Assembly (NCBI RefSeq): GCF_011764545.1
Contig: NZ_AP022870.1
Coordinates: forward strand, 7,012,001-7,076,000
DNA: 64,000 nt
From: Phytohabitans flavus
GTDB lineage: Bacteria > Actinomycetota > Actinomycetes > Mycobacteriales > Micromonosporaceae
Direction: 5' to 3'
Below the pieces are notes generated by a model. That model saw only the letters and a program-made list of their open reading frames with translations, was not told the DNA's origin and ran no database searches. This document shows positions 32,820 through 42,376 of the stretch, in pieces (position 1 is the stretch's first letter; every line of letters starts with the position of its first letter). The position numbers and the translations under genes are program-made.

Positions 32820-34226
32820 GTGGTGGACGGGGAGGCGAGACGGGAGCGGCCGCTGCGTTCGGCTGCGCCCGAGTGGGCTGGACCGCTGGGCAGTTCTGGC
32901 GCGGCACCGGAGGAGCCGGTGGCCGGGGCGTGCCAGAAAGACTCGCGGCGACAACCGAGAAGGTGGCGCCGGAGCCGACCGTGCCCGTCGAGCCCGTGCC
33001 CGCCAAGGCCGAGACGCCCGAGCCCGAGGCCGTCGAGCCGAAGGCCGAGACCGTCGAGTCCGAGGTCGTCGAGCCCAAGGCCGAGATCGCGGAGCCCGAG
33101 ACCGACAAGCCGGAGACCGCACCGGACGAGGCTGACGCGTCCGGGCCGCGCTCGGAGTGGGCACGCCCTGATTCAGGTGACGAAAAGGGTGAGGCGGCGC
33201 CCGCGGCGACGCCTCCCGCCCCCGCGGCGGACACCACAACACCAGGCACCGATCTGCCCACGGTCACCCAGGCGGCCGCCTCGGCTGCCGTACCACCGAC
33301 TCCTGCTGGAGCACGACGGCGGGTGCGTTTCGCGCATGCTCTTCGGCGCGCGCCTCGGGCCCGGAAGATGGCCCGCGACGTGCGGGCCTGGTCCGGGGGC
33401 CGAGCGGCCGGGTGACGCTGCCGATGGTACTGCTGCTCGTGTTGATCGTGGGCGGCGTGACCGCGGGCGCGATCGCGCTTCCGATGACCGCTGGCTCGCG
33501 CCAGTTGGCGCCGAGCATGCCGGTCGAGGACACCACCTTGCCCGCGCCGACGTTCTCGGATGGCCTGCCGCCAGCGCCCTCGACCGGCCCCCGGTTTTCG
33601 GCGGCGCCACACCGTCGCCCGGCGCGACCGTGACCACCGGTCCGCCGGCCGGCAGCCGCCCGGCCGACGTGCTCGCCGCCTGGGCCAGCCAGACCGGCAA
33701 CAAGCTGGAGGTCCCGTGGGTGGCGATGCAGGCGTATGGGTACGCCGAGCTCGTCCTCAACCAGACGCGGCCGCAGTGCCATCTCAAGTGGACGACCCTC
33801 GCGGCGATCGCCAAGATCGAGTCCAACCACGGCCGCCACAACGCCGTGCTCGGTGACGACGGCGAATCGTCGCCACGCATCCTCGGGCCGGTGCTCGACG
33901 GCACAGGTGACACCCAGCGGATCAACGACACCGACGACGGCGTGATGGACGGTGACATCACGTATGACCGCGCGGTGGGCGCGATGCAGTTCATCCCGTC
34001 GACGTGGAAGCAACACGAGGTCGACGCGGACAACGACGGCCTCAAAGACGTCAATGACATCGACGACGCCGCCCTCGCCGCCGGTAACTATCTGTGCCAG
34101 GGCGGCCGCAACCTGGATCTTGCCACCGACTGGTGGAACGCCATCCTCTCCTACAATGACGTGCGCCGTTATGCCCAAGCGGTGTTTGACGCGGCAAACG
34201 ACTACGGAAACCGCAGCCGCACGTAG
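32820..34226 (+). CDS. Membrane-anchored lytic murein transglycosylase, three one-base gaps
   Basis: The protein begins VVDGEARRERPLRSAAPEWA. A Pro/Glu/Lys-rich stretch (PAKAETPEPEAVEPKAETVE), a membrane helix (LPMVLLLVLIVGGVTAGAIA), and a transglycosylase domain follow. The catalytic Glu is in AAIAKIESNHGRHNA, with AVGAMQFIPSTWKQHEVDAD and ALAAGNYLCQGGRNL. The frames switch at 32925-32931, 33410-33412 and 33588-33592. One extra G, G and C join them into about 469 residues. Because three losses restore the register, the ORF in the frame of the first and last parts is open throughout, but its middle is wrong-frame. It cleaves peptidoglycan glycan strands outside the membrane. Confidence 0.78.
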   Translation: MVDGEARRERPLRSAAPEWAGPLGSSGAAPEEPVAGACQKDSRRQPRRWRRSRPCPSSPCPPRPRRPSPRPSSRRPRPSSPRSSSPRPRSRSPRPTSRRPHRTRLTRPGRARSGHALIQVTKRVRRRPRRRLPPPRRTPQHQAPICPRSPRRPPRLPYHRLLLEHDGGCVSRMLFGARLGPGRWPATCGPGPGAERPGDAADGTAARVDRGRRDRGRDRASDDRWLAPVGAEHAGRGHHLARADVLGWPAASALDRPPVFGGATPSPGATVTTGPPAGSRPADVLAAWASQTGNKLEVPWVAMQAYGYAELVLNQTRPQCHLKWTTLAAIAKIESNHGRHNAVLGDDGESSPRILGPVLDGTGDTQRINDTDDGVMDGDITYDRAVGAMQFIPSTWKQHEVDADNDGLKDVNDIDDAALAAGNYLCQGGRNLDLATDWWNAILSYNDVRRYAQAVFDAANDYGNRSRT

Positions 34227-34296
34227 CGTCACCTCTCAGGCACTTTCAAGGGACAAGACCCTTCCGCTCACCTTCGGATAACGGCAAGCTGTACGG

Positions 34297-35304
34297 GTGA
34301 TGGTGCGCGAGTGGGATCCGCGGACCGCGTCACCCGCCGAGATCGAGTCCCTGCTGGACACTCTCAACGCGGTGCTCGCGGCCGACCTCCCCGAAGATCC
34401 CCCATGGCAGGACTCGTTCCTGCGGGAGTACCAGTCGGAGACCATGCCCGGCGAGCGGCGGATCTCCTGGCTGGCCGAGGACGAGTCCGGTCGCCTTCCC
34501 GGCCATGCCAATGTGCTTTTGCTCGGTGACATCGGTGTGGTCGAGCTTTTCGTCCACCCGTCGATGCGCCGCACCGGCCTGGCCCAGACACTGCTCACCA
34601 AGGTCGTCCGCCGGGTCTACGACGAGGGCTTTTCCGCGATCGGTGTCGAGGTGGTCGGCGGCACACCGGCCGTGGCGTTCTACGAGTCGCTCGGCTTCGC
34701 CAGGGAGTATGTGGAGACCCGAAGTGTGCTCAAGCTGTCCACGGTGGATTGGCTTGCGGTAGGCGAGACGGCCGGCACCATCGGCGACGGCTACCGCGTG
34801 GAGTATTTCCCGGGCGGACCGCCTGATGAGCTGATCGAGGGCTACGCCGTGGCAAAGGCGGCTGTCCGCGACGTCGACGACGGCGATCTCGACCTGCGCC
34901 CGAGTTCGTACGATCCGGAGCGGCTCCGGGACAGCCTCGCCTGCCTGCATCGGCGCGGTATGAAGCCGTACATCGTGCTGGCGATCCACGAGCGCACCGG
35001 TGCGGTCGCCGGGCTGACCGAGGTGGTCGTGCCCGCCCAGCACCCCACCCGCGCCGATCAGTACGACACGATCGTGGTGCCCGAGCACCGCGGCTACGGC
35101 ATCGACCGGGCGCTCAAGGCGCGCATGCTCGTCGAGCTCCGCTCGGCCGAGCCCCGCCTCACCGAAGTCCAGACGTGGAACGCTCCGGACAACGAGCCGA
35201 TGCTCAAAGTGAACGCTGAGCTGGGATTCATGGCAGATCGCGAGTGGTATGAGTACGGAGCGGACGTTCCGGACCTGCTCCACCGTCTCGATCCGAAAAC
35301 GTGA
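34297..35304 (+). CDS. Double-domain GNAT acetyltransferase (mycothiol-synthase-like architecture)
   Basis: The 335-residue protein has two GNAT domains. The first has IGVVELFVHPSMRRTGLAQT and VEVVGGTPAVAFYESLGFAR. The second has YDTIVVPEHRGYGIDRALKA and VQTWNAPDNEPMLKVNAELG. The acetyl-CoA pyrophosphate loop is intact in the first copy (RRTGLA) and altered in the second (HRGYGI). This layout matches MshD-like enzymes, but many paralogues acting on other amines exist. GTG 34297 or ATG 34300 is the start. It lies 70 bp after the transglycosylase. Confidence 0.82.
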   Translation: MMVREWDPRTASPAEIESLLDTLNAVLAADLPEDPPWQDSFLREYQSETMPGERRISWLAEDESGRLPGHANVLLLGDIGVVELFVHPSMRRTGLAQTLLTKVVRRVYDEGFSAIGVEVVGGTPAVAFYESLGFAREYVETRSVLKLSTVDWLAVGETAGTIGDGYRVEYFPGGPPDELIEGYAVAKAAVRDVDDGDLDLRPSSYDPERLRDSLACLHRRGMKPYIVLAIHERTGAVAGLTEVVVPAQHPTRADQYDTIVVPEHRGYGIDRALKARMLVELRSAEPRLTEVQTWNAPDNEPMLKVNAELGFMADREWYEYGADVPDLLHRLDPKT

Positions 35305-35387
35305 CACCTAGATGACACCCAGGCGACAGACGTGGGTCGGATCAACCACTTAACGTGCGTTGATCTGCCGTCTACCTGGAGGAATGC

Positions 35388-38300
35388 ATGCGCCGCCGCT
35401 TGTGCGCTCTGGTCGCGATCACGGTCGCCTCGGTCGGGCTCGCGCCCGCCGCAGCGTCGGCCGCGCCGACCGACTTATTCATATCTGAGTACATCGAAGG
35501 ATCGTCCAACAACAAGGCGATCGAGATATTCAACGGTACTGGTGCCGCGATCGACCTCGCGGCCGCCGGATACCAGCTTCGGATGTACTTCAACGGGGCC
35601 ACCACCTCGACAAACTTCGCGCTGACCGGCACGGTGGCCGACGGCGAGGTGTTCGTCTTCGCCCACTCCTCCGCCTCCGCCGCGATCCTCGCGCAGGCCG
35701 ACCAGACCACCGGCTCCGGCCTCTTCAACGGCGACGACGCGGTCGTGCTGGTCAAGGGCGCCGCGGCCGAGGTTGTCGACGCCATCGGCCAGGTGGGCGC
35801 GGACCCGGGCACCGAGTGGGGCACCGGCCTCACCAGCACGGCGGACAACACGCTGCGGCGGGTTACGGCCCCGGACACCGACCCCAGTGACGCCTTCGAC
35901 CCCGCCACGCAGTGGGAGGGCTTCGCGACCGACACGTTCGACGGTCTGGGCACCCACTCGACCGGTGGCGGCGGTGACGCTCCCGCCTCGCTCTCCTGCG
36001 GCAGCACGCTCACCACGTCCCTCGGTGTGGCCGCGACCCGCGAAGTCACCGCGACCGACGTGGACGACACCATCGTCGAGCTGGCGGTCACCGCGCCGCA
36101 CGCCGCGATCACGCGGACCTCGTTCACCCCGGCGACCGCGACCGGTGGCACCGCCACCGCGGTGGTCACCGCCGGTGCCGACCTGCCCGCCGGTACGTAC
36201 CCCGTGACGGTCACCTCGACCGACACCGACGGCACGACCGCCACCTGCGGCTTCACCGTGCAGGTCACGACCGTGCTCTCGATCGGCGAGGTGCAGGGCC
36301 AGACCGCCGACGCCGAGGACGGCAAGCTGGACCGCTCGCCGCTCGCGCCGGCCTCCGGCAACGGGACGAGCAGCACGCTCTACGACGTCCGCGGCGTGAT
36401 CACCCAGCGCACGCTGGCCCGCACCTCGGCCGGCGCCAACCAGTACGGCTTCTTCCTCCAGAGCCGGGCCGGCACCGAGGACGGTGACCCGCTCACCTCC
36501 GACGGCCTCTTCGTGTTCATGAACACCTTCAGCAGCCTGATCGGCGGGTACGAGCCGGTCGTCGGCGACGAGGTCGTGCTGCGCGGCCGGGTGTCGGAGT
36601 TCTTCAACCTGACCCAGCTCTCCAGCGCCTCGCTCGTGCGGGTGCTCGCCACGGGCGTGACCGACGTGGCGGTCACCGACGCGCGGCCGCCGCTCGACCT
36701 GACCGCCGCCGACCGCTTTTGGGAGCGGCACGAGGGCGAGCAGATCCGGGTACGCGCCGGCAGCGGCGTGGTCAGCGGGCGGGACGTCTTCGCCTCGACC
36801 GCCGACTCCGAGGTGTGGCTGGTGGACAAGGACTCGGCGCTGCTCGACCGGGGCAACCAGTTCGGCCGCCGCGTCTTCCGCGACGCGCACCCGAGCGACA
36901 ATGTGCCTGGCCAGACCTTCGACGACGGCAACGGCGAGCGCATCATGCTCGGCAGCATGGGCGTGAAGTGGGCCGCACAGGACAACACGACGCTGCTCCC
37001 GCCGGCGCACACGTTCGACAAGCTGACCGCCGACGCGGTCGGTGGCCTCTACTTCTCGTTCGAGAAGTTCGGCGTCCAGGCGGTCTCGGCCTCGATCGCC
37101 TCCGGCACCTCGCCGGCCAACAACGCACCGCCGTCCGCGGCCTCCCGTGACCGTGAGTTCGCGGTCGCGACGTACAACGTGGAAAACCTGTACGACTTCC
37201 GCGACGACCCGTTCGACGGCTGCGACTTCCTCGGCAACTCCGGCTGCCCTGGCGTGAGCCCGCCGTTCGACTACGTGCCGCTGTCGGAGGAGGAGTACCA
37301 GGCACAGCTCGGCAACCTCGCTGACCAGATCGTCAAGGACCTGCACTCGCCGGACCTGATCCTGGTGCAGGAGGCCGAGGACCAGGACATCTGCTCGGTC
37401 TCGGGCACCTCGCTGGTCTGCGGCACCGTGGACAACGCGGACGGCGCGCCCGACACACTCCAGGAGCTCGCGCTGCGCATCCGCTCGGCCCGTGGCCCCG
37501 CCTACGCCGCGGCGTACGACCGGGACGGCGCGGACGACCGGGGCATCACGGCCGCGTTCCTGTACCGCACCGACCGGGTGTCGCTCGCCCCGGCCGCCGC
37601 GAACGACCCGGTGCTGGGCTCGGCGCCCACCGTGTCGTACCGGGCGCCCGGGCTGGCGTACAACACGGAGGTGCAGAACCCGAAGGTGCTCAACGCCGAC
37701 CTCCCCGCCGACGTGGACACCTCCACCGGCGTGGACGGCTCGGACGTCTTCACCCGGGCGCCGCAGGTGGGCAAGTTCACGGTCGCGGCCGCGCCGGGAT
37801 CGTCGGACAAGTTCACGGTGTGGGCGGTCAGCAACCACTACTCGTCCACTCCGGACGGTCGCATCGGCCAGCGGCGCGAGCAGGCCGCGTACGGCGCCGC
37901 GATCGTGACCGCGATCGGTGCCGGCGCCCGCGTGGTGTACGGCGGTGACCTCAACGTCTTCCCCGCCCCGACGACCCGGTGCAGCCTGTCTCGGACCAGC
38001 TCGCCCCGCTCTACAACGCCGGGCTGCACAACCTGTGGGAGGACCTCGCCGCGGACAAGCCCGAGTCGGCGTACTCGTACGTCTTCGAGGGCCAGGCGCA
38101 GACGCTCGACCACCTCTTCGTCAGCCCCACGCTCCGCGCTGACCTCGTGCAGATGCGGGCGGCCCACGTCAACGCCGACTGGGCGGCAAACTACGACGGC
38201 GACGGCTCGCGCGGCTCCAGCGACCACGACCCGCAGGTCGCCCGCTTCCGGTCCAAGCCCACGCTGTCCATCGCCGACGTGTCGGTGGTGGAGGGCAACC

Positions 38301-38590
38301 GGGGTGAGACGCCGATGACCTTCACGGTGACGGCCTCCCGCCCGGTGCCCCAGCCGATCGTGCTGTGCGCCGCCACGCTGGGCGTAACCGCGATGCCCGG
38401 CTCGGACTTCGACACCCTGGTCCGCTGCACGGTGATGCCGGCTGGCGCCACTACGGCCACCTTCACCGTGTCGGTCAACGGCGACCGCAAGCGCGAGCCC
38501 GACGAGAAGCTCGCGCTGCTGGTCGGCTCGCTGCCCGGCCAGTGGTCCGGCGACCCGATCGCCTACGGCACGATCGTCAACGACGACTGA
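35388..38590 (+). CDS. Large secreted nuclease: lamin-tail, endonuclease/exonuclease/phosphatase and Calx-beta-like domains, one frameshift
   Basis: After a signal peptide (CALVAITVASVGLAPAAASA) comes a lamin-tail domain (LFISEYIEGSSNNKAIEIFN). A cadherin-like insert and an OB-like segment (LYDVRGVITQRTLA, VVGDEVVLRGRVSEF) follow. The EEP nuclease domain has VATYNVENLYDF, LILVQEAEDQ, AVSNHYSS, GGDLNVF and SSDHDPQVARF, which holds the catalytic Asn, Glu, His, Asp and His. A C-terminal Calx-beta-like domain starts at LSIADVSVVEGNRGE. C4 at 37961-37964 must be C5 to give NVFPRPDDPVQPVSDQLAP; about 1067 residues result. It resembles ExeM-type extracellular DNases. ATG 35388 has TGGAGGA 5 bases upstream. 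Confidence 0.85.
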
Positions 38591-38605
38591 GCCAGCTTCA
38601 CCCGC

Positions 38606-38645
38606 CTGCCCCTGTCGAGCTCACGCTCGGCAGGGGCAGCGGCGT
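38606..38645 (+). terminator. Hairpin terminator after the nuclease gene
   Basis: CTGCCCCTG/CAGGGGCAG (9 bp) encloses CGAGC/GCTCG (5 bp) around TCAC, then GGCGTTTT. It begins 16 bp after the nuclease stop. Confidence 0.75.
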
Positions 38646-38652
38646 TTTGGGG

Positions 38653-38894
38653 CTAGGGCCTGTTTCAAAAGGATTGTCGAGGCGAGCCGGGATCCAGGCG
38701 GCGATCCGGCAAGTCGGGCGCAAGGTCGCATACCGGGCGTGAGCGAGCTTGCGAGCGAACCATCAGGCTCAGTGATGGACACACGACGCTGGCCGGCACC
38801 ATCCCACGGCCGTTGTATGCGGCCTTACGCCTGGCGCCGCCGGTCGTCGTCTGGACCCGGCGCAGCCCGGCAAGGATTTTGAAACAGGCCCTAG
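38653..38894. mobile_element. 242-bp CTAG-flanked MITE (family B), full copy
   Basis: CTAG bounds both ends (38653-38656 and 38891-38894), and the ends are mirror images. Left is GGGCCTGTTTCAAAAGG and right, inverted, is GGGCCTGTTTCAAAATC. The first 14 bases match perfectly and similarity continues for about 26 more. CTAG is probably the duplicated target. The interior holds no transposase, so it is non-autonomous. Its right CTAG contains the TAG stop of hemB. A collapsed sister copy lies at 13649-13744. Confidence 0.8.
38739..38800 (+). repeat. Family C repeat nested inside the MITE
   Basis: From GTGAGCGAGCTTGCGAGCG through CACACGACGCTGGCC this matches, in the opposite orientation, the repeats at 61785-61855 and (more weakly) 14239-14311. 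The nesting implies that the MITE captured the repeat or that both derive from one element family. Confidence 0.65.
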
Positions 38895-39880
38895 TAGCGG
38901 GCGCGGAGGGCGGCGGCTGCGTCGAGAGCCCAGTACGTGAGGATCATCTGGGCACCGGCCCGGCGGATCGACGTCAGCGTCTCCAGCATCGTGCGGTCGC
39001 GGTCCAGCCAGCCGTTGGCCGCGGCGGCCTCGACCATCGCGTACTCGCCGGAGATCTGGTAGGCCGCCACCGGGACGTCGAAGGTCGCGTGGACGGCCGC
39101 GATCACGTCGAGGTATGGCAGGGCCGGCTTGACCATCACGATGTCCGCGCCCTCGTCGACGTCCAGTGCGACCTCACGCAGCGCCTCGCGCAAGTTGGGT
39201 GGGTCCTGCTGGTACGTGCGGCGGTCGCCGACCAGGGAGGACTCCACCGCGTCGCGGAAGGGGCCGTAGAGCGCCGAGGCGTACTTGGCCGCGTACGCCA
39301 GGATTGTGACGTCCTGGTACCCGGCGGCGTCCAACGCCTTGCGCACCACGCCTACCTGGCCGTCCATCATGCCGGACGGGCCGACCACGGCCGCGCCGGC
39401 GGCGGCCTGGGCCACCGCCATCTCGGCGTAGATGGCCAGCGTGGCGTCATTGTCGACCGAGCCGTCCGGCGCGAGCACGCCGCAGTGGCCGTGCGACGTG
39501 AACTCGTCCAGGCACAGGTCGCTCATCACCACGGTGGCGTCGCCGACCTCGGCGACCACGTCGCGCAGCGCGGCGTTGAGGATGCCGTCGGGGTCGATGC
39601 CGGCCGAACCGGTCTCGTCCTTCGACTCCGTGGCTGGCACGCCGAAGAGCATGATGCCGCCGATACCGGCCTCGGCCGCCTCGACCGTCGCCTTGCGCAG
39701 CGAGTCGCGCGTGTGCTGGAGGACGCCCGGCATTGACGCGATCGGGCGCGGCTCGGTCAGGCCTTCCTTGACGAACATCGGGAGGATCAGCTCGGACGGG
39801 GCCAGCTTGGTCTCCTCGACCAGCCGGCGCATCGCGGGCGTGCGGCGCAGGCGCCGCAGGCGCACGTCAGGGAAGGACAT
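38891..39880 (-). CDS. hemB: Delta-aminolevulinic acid dehydratase (porphobilinogen synthase)
   Basis: The 329-residue enzyme has the Schiff-base Lys pair in ILAYAAKYASALYGP and IVMVKPALPYLDVI. The metal-dependent loop DLCLDEFTSHGHCGV and PSGMMDGQVGVV are also typical. It condenses two 5-aminolevulinates to porphobilinogen in tetrapyrrole synthesis. The start is ATG 39880 (GTG 39883 is in frame), overlapping the hemD stop by one base. It closes the hemACDB cluster. Its stop codon is inside the target CTAG of a MITE, so the insertion lies exactly at the 3' end. Confidence 0.95.
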   Translation of the reverse strand: MSFPDVRLRRLRRTPAMRRLVEETKLAPSELILPMFVKEGLTEPRPIASMPGVLQHTRDSLRKATVEAAEAGIGGIMLFGVPATESKDETGSAGIDPDGILNAALRDVVAEVGDATVVMSDLCLDEFTSHGHCGVLAPDGSVDNDATLAIYAEMAVAQAAAGAAVVGPSGMMDGQVGVVRKALDAAGYQDVTILAYAAKYASALYGPFRDAVESSLVGDRRTYQQDPPNLREALREVALDVDEGADIVMVKPALPYLDVIAAVHATFDVPVAAYQISGEYAMVEAAAANGWLDRDRTMLETLTSIRRAGAQMILTYWALDAAAALRARY

Positions 39881-41460
39881 CACCGGAACCTAAGGGCGGT
39901 GGGCCCCTGCACCTTCGAACCACGGCGCTGCTTGGCCGGCATGGCGGCCAGCTTCTCGCGCAGCTCCACGGCATACCCGGCGAGGGCCTCGACAAGGTCT
40001 GGGACGGACGCGTGTGGGGGCTGGACGTCGACCCGGAGGCCAAACTCCGTCGCCGTCTCGGCCGTCTTCGGGCCGATCACGGCGACCACTGTGCGGGTGT
40101 GTGGCTTACCGGCGATACCCACCAGGTTACGCACCGTGGAGGACGACGTGAAGAGAACCGCATCGAAGCCGCCCGATTTGATGGCGTCCCGGATCTCGGC
40201 GGGTGGCGGCGCGGCGCGCACCGTGCGGTACGCGGTGACGTCGTCGACCTCCCATCCGCGCTCGCTCAGGCCGGCCGCGAGCGTCTCGGTCGCGATGTCG
40301 GCGCGCGGCAGCAGCACGCGGCCGACCGGGTCGAGCACCTCGTCGTGCGGCGAGAACTCAGCCAGCAGGCCCTCGCTCGACTGCTCGCCCGCCGGGATTA
40401 GCTCGGGCTGGATGCCGAACGCACGAACCGCGTCGGCCGTCGCCTCGCCGATGCAGGCGATCTTCACGCCGCCGAAGTGGCGGGCGTCGAGGCCGTGCTC
40501 ACCGAACTTCTCCCAGACCGCACGCACCGCGTTGACGGAGGTGAAGATGACCCACGCGTACCGGCCGTCGACAAGCCCCTTGACCGCCCGCTCCATCTGG
40601 GCCGGCGTCCGCGGCGGCTCGACCGCGATGGTCGGCACCTCGCACGGGATCGCCCCATACGCCCGCAGCGCCTCGCTCATCAGGCCGGCCTGCTCCTTGG
40701 TACGGGGCACGAGCACCTTCCACCCGTACAACGGGCGGTTTTCCCACCAGCTCAGCTTGTCGCGGTGGGCGACGCCCTGGCCCAGCGTGAGCACGACGCG
40801 GCCGGTGAAGCCGAGCGCGGCGGCCACGAAGCTGTCCACGGTGGACGACGTCGTGTACTGCGTCTCGCCGGTGCCGTCGCCGGTCACGCCCACGGCCGTC
40901 TCGCCATCCACCCCGACGGCGAGCAGGCCGTCACGTACGGCGGCGAGGTCGCCCGCGTCGACCGCGAGCGCGAGCGAGCCACGGGTGATCGCCGCGGCGA
41001 GTGCCTCGAAGTCCAACGCGGACACGTCGTCGACGTCGGCGGCCGTGCGCACGCCGGGCAGCGGCACGCCGGCGTAGGTGGAGACGCCCTCGGCCTGGCC
41101 GACGCCGGGCACCACCTCGAAGTGCACGGCGGTACGCGCGACCGCCTGCACCTCCTTGACCACGGAGTCGTGGCCGAACGGGTCGCCCGCGACAAGGTGT
41201 ACCGCCTGGAGGCCGGAACGGGCCGCGGAGATCAGGACCTTGGCCACGTCGCCCGGTGCCCCCTCGGCCGGGCTGAACTGGGTGTCGCTCTTGGCTTCCG
41301 CACGGATCGCGTCGAGCAGCGGCTCGGAGACGCCCCGGTCGTAGACGACCTGGTCGGCCTCCGTAAGCGCGGCGTGCGCCCGGCGGGTCAGCAGGCCAGG
41401 ATCGCCGGGACCGGCCCCGACGAAGGCAATCCGGCCTGCGGGCTTACGGGTGCGGCTCAT
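39880..41460 (-). CDS. hemD: Fused uroporphyrinogen-III methyltransferase/synthase (CobA-HemD)
   Basis: The 526-residue protein has an N-terminal tetrapyrrole-methylase domain (IAFVGAGPGDPGLLTRRAHA, QAVHLVAGDPFGHDSVV). A C-terminal HemD domain follows (PLYGWKVLVPRTKEQ, WVIFTSVNAVRAVWEKFG, DAVLFTSSSTVRNLVG). The HemD part cyclises hydroxymethylbilane to uroporphyrinogen III; the CobA-like part would methylate it towards sirohaem/B12. Fusions of this kind are standard in high-GC actinobacteria. The start is ATG 41460, not the frame start 41475. It overlaps hemC by 17 bp and hemB by 1 bp. Confidence 0.92.
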   Translation of the reverse strand: MSRTRKPAGRIAFVGAGPGDPGLLTRRAHAALTEADQVVYDRGVSEPLLDAIRAEAKSDTQFSPAEGAPGDVAKVLISAARSGLQAVHLVAGDPFGHDSVVKEVQAVARTAVHFEVVPGVGQAEGVSTYAGVPLPGVRTAADVDDVSALDFEALAAAITRGSLALAVDAGDLAAVRDGLLAVGVDGETAVGVTGDGTGETQYTTSSTVDSFVAAALGFTGRVVLTLGQGVAHRDKLSWWENRPLYGWKVLVPRTKEQAGLMSEALRAYGAIPCEVPTIAVEPPRTPAQMERAVKGLVDGRYAWVIFTSVNAVRAVWEKFGEHGLDARHFGGVKIACIGEATADAVRAFGIQPELIPAGEQSSEGLLAEFSPHDEVLDPVGRVLLPRADIATETLAAGLSERGWEVDDVTAYRTVRAAPPPAEIRDAIKSGGFDAVLFTSSSTVRNLVGIAGKPHTRTVVAVIGPKTAETATEFGLRVDVQPPHASVPDLVEALAGYAVELREKLAAMPAKQRRGSKVQGPTALRFR

Positions 41461-42376
41461 TTTCTGTGCTCCCAATTAGGGTCTCGGCGCCGCTCTCGAC
41501 AAGATCGGCGGCGAGAGCCCGTCCGATCTCCGCCGCGGCGGCGGGCGTACCGGTGCGGGACAGCCGGATGTCTCGGGTGCCATCCGGACTGATCACCGCA
41601 CCGCGCAAGTAGATCTCCTCACCGCTGTCGCCCTCGGCGACCTCGGCGAAGGCGGCCACCGGAGCACTGCACCCGGCCTCCAGCGTGGCCAGCAACGCCC
41701 GCTCCGCGGTGACCGCGGCGCGGGTCGGTGCGTGGTCGAGCCTCCCCAGCAGCTCGACCAGGTCTTCGTCGTCGATCCGGCACTCCACCGCAAGCGCACC
41801 CTGAGCCGGGGCGGGCAGCATGAGCATCGGATCGAGAGTCTCGGTGATCTCGGCGGTGCGCCCGAGGCGGGCGATGCCGGCACGGGCCAGCACGACCGCG
41901 TCCAGCTCACCCTCGCTCACCTTGCGCAGGCGAGTGTCGACGTTGCCCCGGATCGGCACGACCTCCAACTGCAAGCCGAGCGCACGCAGCTGGGCCATCC
42001 GCCGCAGCGCGCCGGTGCCCACGCGGGCCCCGGGCGGCAGCTCCGCGAGCGTGCGGTTACCGCTGGCCACGAGCGCGTCGCGCGGGTCCTCCCGCGGCGG
42101 TATGGCGGCGATGTGCAACCCGTCGGCCGGCGCGGTGGGGAGGTCCTTGTACGAGTGGACGGCGAAGTCGATCTCCTTGGCGACAAGCGCGTCGCGCAGG
42201 GCGGACACGAAGACGCCCACGCCGAGCTGTGGCACCGGCGCACTCGACCGGTCGCCAGCCGTCACGATCTCCACAAGCTCCACGTCGCGACCGGTCGCCG
42301 CGCGCAGGCTGTCGGCGACCTGCTGGGACTGGGCGAGGGCGAGCGCGCTCCCACGCGTGCCGAGCCGCAAGCTCAC
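41444..42376 (-). CDS. hemC: Hydroxymethylbilane synthase (porphobilinogen deaminase)
   Basis: The 310-residue protein begins SLRLGTRGSALALAQSQQVA and contains the dipyrromethane cofactor Cys in TLEAGCSAPVAAFAE. It has the Asp/Arg-rich cores AVHSYKDLP and GTGALRRMAQLRALG, and PIRGNVDTRLRKV. It polymerises four porphobilinogens. GTG 42376 overlaps hemA by 4 bp (GTGA). The Ser-Tyr-Lys-Asp in the KDLP motif is a known actinobacterial variant of SLKDLP. Confidence 0.95.
   Translation of the reverse strand: MSLRLGTRGSALALAQSQQVADSLRAATGRDVELVEIVTAGDRSSAPVPQLGVGVFVSALRDALVAKEIDFAVHSYKDLPTAPADGLHIAAIPPREDPRDALVASGNRTLAELPPGARVGTGALRRMAQLRALGLQLEVVPIRGNVDTRLRKVSEGELDAVVLARAGIARLGRTAEITETLDPMLMLPAPAQGALAVECRIDDEDLVELLGRLDHAPTRAAVTAERALLATLEAGCSAPVAAFAEVAEGDSGEEIYLRGAVISPDGTRDIRLSRTGTPAAAAEIGRALAADLVESGAETLIGSTENEPHP

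Noticed and set aside
35475..37838. 787-codon open frame on the minus strand
   Set aside because: It is antisense to the nuclease gene and rich in Arg/Gly/Val as expected for the shadow of a GC-rich gene; it has no domain and no ribosome site.
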